Origin: Paracoccaceae bacterium
GTDB lineage: Bacteria > Pseudomonadota > Alphaproteobacteria > Rhodobacterales > Rhodobacteraceae
Reading direction: 5' to 3'
Assembly: GCA_947461435.1 (NCBI GenBank)
Contig: CANHLE010000022.1
Coordinates: forward strand, 1 to 40,293
Length of the DNA: 40,293 nt
Positions within the stretch are counted from its first letter, which is position 1; every line of letters begins with the position of its first letter. Position numbers and translations under genes: made by a program. Positions 34,393 to 40,293 of the stretch are shown here, one piece after another. Under the pieces are notes generated by a model that was not told the origin of the DNA, made no database searches, and saw nothing but the letters and a program-made list of their open reading frames with translations.

Positions 34393-35898
34393 ATGACCCT
34401 CGATCCGTCCTTCGAAGCCTTTGAGGCCGCATGGGCGCGCGGTGAAAACCAGATGGTTTATGCCCGTCTTGCGGCTGATTTAGACACGCCTGTGTCCTTG
34501 ATGTTGAAGCTGGGGGATGCACGGCGCGACACTTTCATGCTGGAATCCGTGACAGGCGGGGAAATTCGGGGCCGCTATTCGGTCGTGGGCATGAAGCCCG
34601 ATCTGATCTGGCAATGCCACGGCCACCAAAGCCGCATCAACCGCGCCGCGCGGTTTGACGAAGGGGCCTATGTGAACCTGCCCGGACCGCCACTAGACAC
34701 GCTGCGGGCCTTGATCGCCGAAAGCGCGATCACCCTGCCAGAGGGGATGCCGGCCATTGCGGCAGGTCTGTTTGGCTATCTTGGCTATGACATGATCCGG
34801 CTGGTCGAACATTTGCCCGATGTGAACCCCGATCCCTTGGGCCTGCCAGATGCGCAGCTGATGCGCCCTTCGGTTGTGGCTGTCCTTGACGGGGTCAAAG
34901 GCGAAGTGACGGTGGTCGCGCCAGCTTGGGCCGCTTCGGGCCTGTCGGCGCGGGCCGCCTATTCGCAGGCCGCCGAACGGGTGATGGATGCACTGCGTGA
35001 TCTGGACCGCTCGCCTTCGGCGCCGCGGGATCTGGGCGAAGCGGCCAGCGTGGGCGACCCTGTATCAAACTTCACCAAAGAGGGTTACAAGCAAGCCGTT
35101 GAAAAGGCGAAAGATTACATTCGGGCGGGCGATATCTTTCAAGTGGTTCCGTCGCAGCGTTGGGCCCAACGATTTGAATTGCCGCCCTTCTCGCTTTACC
35201 GGTCCTTGCGGCGCACCAACCCATCGCCCTTCATGTTCTTCTTCAATTTCGGCGGCTTTCAGGTCATCGGGGCCAGCCCCGAGATTCTGGTGCGTCTGCG
35301 CGACGGCGAGGTCACCGTGCGCCCGATTGCCGGCACCCGCAAACGCGGCGCGACGCCCGAGGAAGACAAGGCGCTGGAAATTGACCTTTTGGCGGACAAG
35401 AAAGAATTGGCCGAGCATCTGATGCTGCTGGATCTGGGCCGAAATGATGTGGGACGCGTGGCCAAACTGGGCACGGTCAAGCCGACCGAACAGTTCATCA
35501 TCGAACGCTACAGCCATGTCATGCACATCGTTTCAAACGTCGTGGGCCAATTGGCAGAGGGCGAAGACGCCCTGTCGGCCTTGTTGGCCGGTCTGCCCGC
35601 CGGCACCGTGTCGGGCGCGCCAAAAGTGCGTGCGATGCAGATCATCGACGAGTTGGAACCTGAAAAGCGCGGTGTCTATGGCGGCGGCGTGGGCTATTTC
35701 GCGGCCAACGGGGAAATGGATTTCTGCATTGCGCTGCGGACGGCGGTGCTGAAGGATCAAACGCTTTATATTCAGGCCGGGGGCGGCGTGGTCTATGACA
35801 GCGACCCCGAGGCGGAATATCAAGAAACCGTCAACAAATCCAACGCGCTGAAGCGCGCGGCAGAAGAGGCCGGAAAGTTTGCGCGGGCAAACTCCTGA
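34393..35898 (+). CDS. trpE: Anthranilate synthase component I
   Basis: Converts chorismate to anthranilate using ammonia from the TrpG glutaminase: the first committed step of tryptophan synthesis. It has 501 residues. The N-terminal regulatory part contains MLESVTGGEIRGRYSVVG near residues 50-67, where the LES motif is part of the tryptophan feedback site in this family. Catalytic blocks are PSPFMFFFNFGGFQVIGASP near 277-296, PIAGTRKRGATPEED near 313-327, LLDLGRNDVGRVA near 345-357, PAGTVSGAPKVRAMQIIDEL near 402-421, and the terminal QAGGGVVYDSDPEAEYQET. Its length and the absence of a fused amidotransferase mean a separate TrpG is needed; none is in the window. It ends eight bases from the convergent regulator gene. 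Confidence 0.96.
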   Translation: MTLDPSFEAFEAAWARGENQMVYARLAADLDTPVSLMLKLGDARRDTFMLESVTGGEIRGRYSVVGMKPDLIWQCHGHQSRINRAARFDEGAYVNLPGPPLDTLRALIAESAITLPEGMPAIAAGLFGYLGYDMIRLVEHLPDVNPDPLGLPDAQLMRPSVVAVLDGVKGEVTVVAPAWAASGLSARAAYSQAAERVMDALRDLDRSPSAPRDLGEAASVGDPVSNFTKEGYKQAVEKAKDYIRAGDIFQVVPSQRWAQRFELPPFSLYRSLRRTNPSPFMFFFNFGGFQVIGASPEILVRLRDGEVTVRPIAGTRKRGATPEEDKALEIDLLADKKELAEHLMLLDLGRNDVGRVAKLGTVKPTEQFIIERYSHVMHIVSNVVGQLAEGEDALSALLAGLPAGTVSGAPKVRAMQIIDELEPEKRGVYGGGVGYFAANGEMDFCIALRTAVLKDQTLYIQAGGGVVYDSDPEAEYQETVNKSNALKRAAEEAGKFARANS

Positions 35899-35906
35899 TG
35901 TCGCCC

Positions 35907-36368
35907 TTACAGCGGCAAAACGGTTGTGGATTTGATTTCTTCCATGCTGAGCAAGGCGGTCACGTTGTGAATCTTCACCTCTGAAATCAGGGCCTGATAG
36001 AAGGTGTCATAGGCACGGGCGTTCTTGACCCGCACTTTCAGGATATAGTCGATATCCCCCGCCAAGCGATGCGCTTCCAGAACCTCGGGGCGGGCTTGCA
36101 GAACCTGAAGAAACTTGCGCTGCCATTCGGCTTCATGTTCCGAGGTGCGGATCAGAACGAAAAAGCAGGCTTCCAGACCCAGACTTTCAGCATCCAGAAT
36201 GGCGGTTTGCCGCAAGATGACGCCCTGTTCGCGCATCCGCCGAATGCGGTTCCAGACGGGTGTCTTGCTGCTGCCGACTTTGCGCGCAATCTCGTCCAAG
36301 GATTGGCTGGAATCGGCCTGCAATTCGCCAAGAATTTTCCGATCCAGATCGTCCAATTGGGCCGACAT
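35907..36368 (-). CDS. Lrp/AsnC family regulator beside the cysteine operon
   Basis: A 153-residue regulator with an N-terminal helix-turn-helix (about 5-55: LDRKILGELQADSSQSLDEI and SSKTPVWNRIRRMREQG) and a C-terminal RAM domain (about 70-145: GLEACFFVLIRTSEHEAEW, HRLAGDIDYILKVRVK). It resembles the Lrp subgroup of Escherichia coli DecR/CyuR (YbaO), which responds to cysteine; for example DYILKVRVKNARAYDTFY and MEEIKSTTVLPL match that style. It is divergent from cobA-DUF2849-sulfite reductase-cysH, so cysteine-dependent control of sulfur assimilation is the likely role (inference). ATG 36368 is chosen because the family domain follows directly; an in-frame start at 36425 would lie in the operator region. 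Confidence 0.9.
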   Translation of the reverse strand: MSAQLDDLDRKILGELQADSSQSLDEIARKVGSSKTPVWNRIRRMREQGVILRQTAILDAESLGLEACFFVLIRTSEHEAEWQRKFLQVLQARPEVLEAHRLAGDIDYILKVRVKNARAYDTFYQALISEVKIHNVTALLSMEEIKSTTVLPL

Positions 36369-36390
36369 TCGCGCTCCCTTCGTTTTTGCA

Positions 36391-36478
36391 GAACCATGTT
36401 CGCTTTTGCGTCCAGTGTGGAACATTCTTCCTTATTCGCAAGGGGTGCTGGTGAAAAAGTGGGAAAATCTTCTATATT
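36391..36478 (+). promoter_or_regulatory. Regulatory region of the cysteine operon
   Basis: Three related dyad-like sites lie between the divergent regulator and cobA: GAACCATGTTC (36391-36401), GGAACATTCTTCC (36419-36431) and GAAAATCTTC (36463-36472). The last directly precedes the candidate -10 TATATT (36473-36478); the -35 may be GTGAAA (36451-36456). These are plausible Lrp-type binding sites, with starts of the GAAC halves 29 bases apart. Confidence 0.42.
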
Positions 36479-36503
36479 GGAGGGGATAAAATCAGGTTTG
36501 ACC

Positions 36504-37277
36504 ATGCAGAACGTTCCTCTTCCCTTTGCCGCTTGCGCCGATGTCACCTTTGTGGGGGCCGGGCCGGGCGCGGCCCGACATCTGACACTGGGGGCCTATC
36601 AGGCGCTTCAAGATGCGGATGTCGTCGTGCATGACCGCCTTGTCGGGGCCGAAGTTCTGGCCTTGATCCCTGCGCGGGTTCGGCGCATCGATGTGGGCAA
36701 AGAGGGATTTGGCCCGTCAACCGCGCAAGGCACGATCCACACCGTGATCGTGACCGAGGCGCGGGCGGGCCACCGCGTGGTGCGCCTGAAGGGCGGGGAT
36801 GTGGGCATCTTTGGCCGATTGGACGAAGAGATTGAGGCGTTGGAAGCGGCAGGACTGCCTTTTGCCATACTTCCGGGCTTGACCTCTGCCACAGTCGCCG
36901 CGGCTGCCCTTGGTCAAAGCCTGACCAAACGCGGTCGCAACAAAAGCCTGCGCATCGTGACGGGCCATGACATGGAAGGGTTTGCCGAACAAGATTGGCG
37001 CGGACTTGCCCAAAAGGGCGAAGTGGCGGCGATCTATATGGGCAAGAAATCGGCCCGCTATGTCCAAGGGCGCCTGATGATGCACGGCGCGGACCCTGCG
37101 ACCGAGGTAAGCGTGGTCGAAAATGTCAGCCGCCCCGACCAACGCATATTTGAGGGCCCCTTGTCCAGCCTGCCCGACATCGTCGCGCAGGCCCATGGCC
37201 CCGCTGTCATCTTGTTTGGCCTTGCCCCGCGCCGCGCGGTTCAGGCCCTGCCCTTCGTCAAGGAAGCCCGTGCATGA
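36504..37277 (+). CDS. cobA: Uroporphyrinogen-III C-methyltransferase (sirohaem branch)
   Basis: Transfers two methyl groups from S-adenosylmethionine to uroporphyrinogen III to make precorrin-2, the precursor of sirohaem (needed by the sulfite reductase encoded downstream) and of cobalamin. It has 257 residues, a single SUMT domain. Motifs are VTFVGAGPGAARHLTLGA near residues 14-31, ADVVVHDRLVG near 38-48, RVVRLKGGDVGIFGR near 92-106, LPGLTSATVAAAALG near 121-135 and the late VVENVSRPDQRIFEGPL. The precorrin-2 dehydrogenase/ferrochelatase half of CysG is absent, so another gene must finish sirohaem. ATG 36504 follows AGG at seven bases; the in-frame region upstream overlaps the regulator. 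The stop overlaps DUF2849 by four bases. Confidence 0.94.
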   Translation: MQNVPLPFAACADVTFVGAGPGAARHLTLGAYQALQDADVVVHDRLVGAEVLALIPARVRRIDVGKEGFGPSTAQGTIHTVIVTEARAGHRVVRLKGGDVGIFGRLDEEIEALEAAGLPFAILPGLTSATVAAAALGQSLTKRGRNKSLRIVTGHDMEGFAEQDWRGLAQKGEVAAIYMGKKSARYVQGRLMMHGADPATEVSVVENVSRPDQRIFEGPLSSLPDIVAQAHGPAVILFGLAPRRAVQALPFVKEARA

Positions 37278-37579
37278 GCCGCCTCTTCGTTCCCAAGGTT
37301 GTCACCGCCAATCGCCTGCGCGAGGGGGATGTTGTCTACCAGACCGCCGACAACCGCTGGACCCCGTTTCACCACGAAGCCGAGCTTTTGGGCGATGAGG
37401 CCCATGCGCAGCTGCGTCTGCTTCACGCCGCCGCCCAAAAGCTGATCATCGTGGGCGCCTACCTTGCAGACGCCAAGGCCGGGCCAAACGGCCCCGAACC
37501 CACCCATTTCCGCGAAGAGTTTCGCACACGCGGACCTTCCAACTACAACCACGGCAAACAAGCCGATTTCGCGAACTGA
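37274..37579 (+). CDS. DUF2849 family protein of the sulfite reductase operon
   Basis: A 101-residue soluble protein of unknown function. It opens with VPKVVTANRLREGDVVYQTA and has RWTPFHHEAELL near residues 28-39, a helical LRLLHAAAQKLIIVGAYLAD near 47-66, and a C-terminal HFREEFRTRGPSNYN. These are features of DUF2849, found almost always next to sulfite/nitrite reductase genes in Alphaproteobacteria. It is translationally coupled to cobA (ATGA overlap) and lies eight bases before the reductase gene. The constant context suggests a part in assembling or reducing the sirohaem enzyme, but no catalytic residues are evident and this is inference. Confidence 0.9.
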   Translation: MSRLFVPKVVTANRLREGDVVYQTADNRWTPFHHEAELLGDEAHAQLRLLHAAAQKLIIVGAYLADAKAGPNGPEPTHFREEFRTRGPSNYNHGKQADFAN

Positions 37580-37587
37580 GGCCGCAG

Positions 37588-39258
37588 ATGTATTCCTACT
37601 CTGACTTTGACGAAGATTTTGTGCGCAGCCGTGTGGCCCAGTTCACCGCGCAGGTCGAACGCCGTCTTGACGGCTCTTTGACCGAAGAAGAGTTTCGCCC
37701 CCTGCGCCTGATGAACGGGCTTTATCTGCAACTGCATGCCTATATGCTGCGCATCGCCATTCCCTACGGCACCCTGTCGCCGCGCCAAATGCGGCAACTG
37801 GCGCTGATTGCTGACACTTGGGACAAGGGCTATGGCCATTTCACCACGCGCCAGAACATTCAGTTCAACTGGCCGGTGCTGACCGATGTACCCGCGATCC
37901 TGGGCGCGCTGGCCGATGTCGAGATGCACGCGATCCAAACCTCGGGCAATTGCGTGCGCAATGTGACGGCCGACCATTTTGCAGGTGCCGCCGCCGACGA
38001 AATCGAAGATCCGCGTCCCTATGCCGAACTTTTGCGGCAATGGTCCACTGACCATCCGGAATTTCAGTTTCTGCCGCGCAAGTTCAAGATCGCCATCACG
38101 GGCGCCCCCAATGACCGCGCGGTGACCCGCGCACATGACATCGGTCTGCGCATGCACAAAAACGCCAAGGGCGAGCCGGGGTTCGAGGTGATGATCGGGG
38201 GCGGCCTTGGCCGCACGCCGATGGTCGGGCGCACAGTGCGCGACTTTCTTCCCTTGGGCGATCTGCTGCCTTACGTCGAGGCGGTTTTATCGGTCTACAA
38301 CACGCTGGGCCGGCGCGATAACAAATACAAGGCCCGCATCAAGATTACGGTCCACGAAACCGGACTGGACGAGATGCGCACCATGATCGAAACCCGCTTC
38401 GCAGAGGTACGCCCGCTTTTTGCCGGCAATGATCAGGCCTTGCTGCACGATATCCGTGCGGCCTTTGCCCCGCCTGCGTTTCGCAATGCACCGATTGACG
38501 CTTATCACGCCTTCTACAAGGCAGACCCGGCGTTTCGCGCCTGGGCCGACACCAACTTGGCGCAGCACCGCAACGATCAATATGCAATCGTTACCGTGTC
38601 GATCAAAGCCCATGGCGAAACACCCGGCGATGCGACCTCTAATCAGATGCGGGTTTTGGCGGATCTGGCGGAAACTTTTGGTCACAGCGATCTGCGCATC
38701 AGCCACGAACAGAACGTGATCTTGCCGCATGTCCACAAGTCCGACCTGCCCGCGGTTCATGCCGCCTTGGTTCAGGCCGGGCTTGGCACGGCCAATGTCG
38801 GACTGTTGTCCGATATCATCGCTTGCCCCGGCATGGATTACTGCGCCCTTGCCACCGCCCGGTCCATCCCGATTGCGCAGGAAATCGCGCTGCGGTTCAA
38901 GGAACTGGATCTGGAGCATGAAGTTGGGCCGATGAAGATCAAGATTTCTGGCTGCATCAACGCCTGCGGCCATCACCACGTGGGCCACATCGGGATCCTC
39001 GGGCTCGACCGGGCGGGAGTGGAGAACTATCAGATCACTTTGGGGGGCGATGGCACCGAAACGGCGGCCATTGGCGAAAAGATGGGCCCCGGTTTTGCCT
39101 ATGATCAAGTCGTCCCGGCCATCGAGCGTTTGGTGAACACCTACCTCGGCCTGCGTCATGAGGCGTCAGAGACGTTCTTGATGGCCGTGCGCCGTGTTGG
39201 CCTCGATCCTTTCAAGACCGCGCTTTACGGCTCGGAAGGCACGCAGGATGCCGCGTGA
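37588..39258 (+). CDS. Assimilatory sulfite (or nitrite/sulfite) reductase haemoprotein
   Basis: Sirohaem and [4Fe-4S] enzyme that reduces sulfite to sulfide in cysteine synthesis. It has 556 residues with the two-fold ferredoxin-like layout of the NirA/CysI family. FTTRQNIQFNWP near residues 87-98 and TSGNCVRNVTADHFAG near 116-131 form the first half. The cluster and sirohaem cysteines are in CPGMDYCALAT near 413-423 and GCINACGHHHVGHIG near 453-467. The neighbours cobA, cysH and DUF934 favour sulfite over nitrite as substrate. No CysJ flavoprotein is in the window, so electrons probably come from ferredoxin or another reductase. The 3' end overlaps cysH by 11 bases. Confidence 0.94.
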   Translation: MYSYSDFDEDFVRSRVAQFTAQVERRLDGSLTEEEFRPLRLMNGLYLQLHAYMLRIAIPYGTLSPRQMRQLALIADTWDKGYGHFTTRQNIQFNWPVLTDVPAILGALADVEMHAIQTSGNCVRNVTADHFAGAAADEIEDPRPYAELLRQWSTDHPEFQFLPRKFKIAITGAPNDRAVTRAHDIGLRMHKNAKGEPGFEVMIGGGLGRTPMVGRTVRDFLPLGDLLPYVEAVLSVYNTLGRRDNKYKARIKITVHETGLDEMRTMIETRFAEVRPLFAGNDQALLHDIRAAFAPPAFRNAPIDAYHAFYKADPAFRAWADTNLAQHRNDQYAIVTVSIKAHGETPGDATSNQMRVLADLAETFGHSDLRISHEQNVILPHVHKSDLPAVHAALVQAGLGTANVGLLSDIIACPGMDYCALATARSIPIAQEIALRFKELDLEHEVGPMKIKISGCINACGHHHVGHIGILGLDRAGVENYQITLGGDGTETAAIGEKMGPGFAYDQVVPAIERLVNTYLGLRHEASETFLMAVRRVGLDPFKTALYGSEGTQDAA

Positions 39259-39997
39259 CCTGAACAGCGGCACCGTGGCCACGCGGGTGGCGGCGCTGAA
39301 CGCGCGCTACCGGCACCATTCGGCCACGTCCGTTTTGGAATTGGCGCTGAAGGACAATGATCTGGGCCGCGTGGCGCTGGTTTCGTCCTTTGGCGCCGAA
39401 TCCGTTGTTCTGTTGCATCTGGTTTCCGTCATCGCGCCCGAAACCCCGGTGCTTTTCATCGATACGCGCATGCTTTTTGCCGAAACACTGGACTATCAGC
39501 GCGAGGTCGCGGAAAAGCTGCATCTGTGCGATGTGCGCACCATCCGTGCGGCCCAGCCCCGTGTGGCCTTCGAAGACCCCGACAATACCCTGCATCAATT
39601 CAATACCGATGCCTGCTGCGCCGTCCGCAAGATCGAACCGCTGGAACGCGCCCTTGGCGAATTTGACGGGTGGATCACCGGCCGCAAACGGTTTCAAGGC
39701 GCCAGCCGCGAAACGGTAGATTTTTTTGAGGCCGAAGGTGAGACGCGCATCAAGGTGAACCCTCTGGCCCATTGGGGCCGCGAGGATTTGGAAGAATACA
39801 TGGTCAACAACCGCCTGCCCCGCCATCCCTTGGTTGCCAAGGGCTTTCCGTCCATCGGCTGCGCCCCCTGCACCACGGCCGTTCGTCCCGGAGAAGATTC
39901 GCGGGCGGGCCGGTGGCGCAACACTGAAAAAACCGAATGCGGCATCCATTTCATCAATGGAAAGGCCGTTCGCACACCCAAGGAGTCCGCCGCATGA
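39248..39997 (+). CDS. cysH: Adenylyl-sulfate reductase, thioredoxin-dependent (CysH, [4Fe-4S] type)
   Basis: Reduces adenylyl sulfate (APS) to sulfite with thioredoxin, supplying the sulfite reductase. It has 249 residues with the PAPS-reductase fold: the nucleotide loop VSSFGAESVVLLHL near 45-58, LFIDTRMLFAETLDY near 69-83, TGRKRFQGASR and the catalytic cysteine in ECGIHF at the C-terminus. The Cys-Cys pair 123-124 in TDACCAVRK and the Cys-x-x-Cys in GCAPCTTAV mark the iron-sulfur form, which prefers APS over PAPS. ATG 39248 overlaps the reductase gene by 11 bases; an earlier in-frame ATG at 39194 lies deeper in it and adds an unrelated leader. The stop overlaps DUF934 by four bases. Confidence 0.95.
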   Translation: MPRDLNSGTVATRVAALNARYRHHSATSVLELALKDNDLGRVALVSSFGAESVVLLHLVSVIAPETPVLFIDTRMLFAETLDYQREVAEKLHLCDVRTIRAAQPRVAFEDPDNTLHQFNTDACCAVRKIEPLERALGEFDGWITGRKRFQGASRETVDFFEAEGETRIKVNPLAHWGREDLEEYMVNNRLPRHPLVAKGFPSIGCAPCTTAVRPGEDSRAGRWRNTEKTECGIHFINGKAVRTPKESAA

Positions 39998-40293
39998 GCG
40001 TTCTTGTTACCGATCGGGGCTTTTCGGCCCCTGCCCCCGTCGCCGCCGTAACTTTGGCGGATGTTTCAAGCCATACCGGCACGCTTGACCTTGCCAACAC
40101 CGATGATCCGGCCGCGGTGCAGCCCTATCTGCATGAAATCAACCTGATCCGCGTGGCCTTTCCCGCCTTCAGCGATGGCCGCGGCTTCACCCTCGCGCGC
40201 CGCCTGCGGATGATGGGCTATACCGGCGAATTGCGGGCGCTGGGGCCGGTCGTTTCAGATCAATATGCCATGGCCCGCCGCGTTGGCTTTGAC
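39994..40293 (+). CDS. DUF934 family protein, cut by the window edge
   Basis: An open frame begins with ATG 39994, overlapping the cysH stop, and stays open for 100 codons to the last base, so the gene is partial at its 3' end. It reads MSVLVTDRGFSAPAPVAAVT, with a later FPAFSDGRGFTLARRLRMMG near residues 61-80. The latter is the DUF934 core motif. DUF934 proteins (about 140 residues) accompany sulfite reductase and cysH in Proteobacteria and are sometimes named oxidoreductases without proof. Its position as the fifth gene in the operon agrees. Function is unknown; involvement in sulfite reduction is inferred from context. Confidence 0.9.
   Translation, partial: MSVLVTDRGFSAPAPVAAVTLADVSSHTGTLDLANTDDPAAVQPYLHEINLIRVAFPAFSDGRGFTLARRLRMMGYTGELRALGPVVSDQYAMARRVGFD

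Overview
The window is an ordinary, gene-dense stretch of a high-G+C alphaproteobacterial chromosome, most likely Rhodobacteraceae/Paracoccaceae. This rests on recognised protein families and gene order: a cysteine cluster of cobA, DUF2849, sulfite reductase, cysH and DUF934; ccmF-ccmH followed by a crotonase; an acetolactate synthase whose thiamine-diphosphate motif reads GEA; a double cold-shock-domain protein followed by DUF192; DUF2852 and DUF6614 proteins; and a TakP-like TRAP transporter. I see no insertion sequence, phage gene, CRISPR array, toxin-antitoxin pair or rRNA. I found no new defence or mobile system; the novelty is in regulation and in individual residues.

Layout. 1-5.7 kb: a DUF2852 membrane protein, bpt (N-degron leucyltransferase) with a VOC protein, then TRAP permease genes dctQ-dctM converging on a Tat-exported binding protein across a shared terminator. 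6.0-8.6 kb: ilvB-ilvN behind a leader peptide and attenuator. 8.65-11.95 kb, minus strand: ccmF, ccmH and a PaaG-like crotonase. 12.0-14.6 kb: an Lrp-type regulator divergent from arginase (rocF) and ornithine cyclodeaminase (ocd), a route from arginine to proline. 14.6-15.8 kb: an MltB-family lytic transglycosylase. 16.1-20.1 kb: gyrA, a small unknown gene, DoxX and DUF6614. 20.1-22.3 kb: trmFO and gluQRS, both tRNA modification. 22.3-26.8 kb, minus strand: tRNA-Pro(TGG), selO, an XRE-cupin regulator, and kbl-tdh for threonine breakdown.

26.8-28.6 kb, minus strand: DUF192, a double cold-shock protein and pdxH. 28.7-35.9 kb, plus strand: fabI, a LysE exporter, a xanthine phosphoribosyltransferase, DUF2127, an aminotransferase, a PpiD-like chaperone and an isolated trpE. 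35.9-40.3 kb: a second Lrp-type regulator divergent from the assimilatory sulfite/cysteine operon, which runs off the right edge inside DUF934.

The main theme is amino-acid metabolism with local control: a Leu/Val attenuator for branched-chain synthesis, Lrp-type regulators beside the arginine and cysteine genes, and an XRE-cupin regulator beside threonine breakdown with repeated operator-like sites at the kbl promoter. The most notable protein observation is a threonine dehydrogenase lacking all four structural-zinc cysteines. All assignments come from reading sequence and remembered families; no database search was run.
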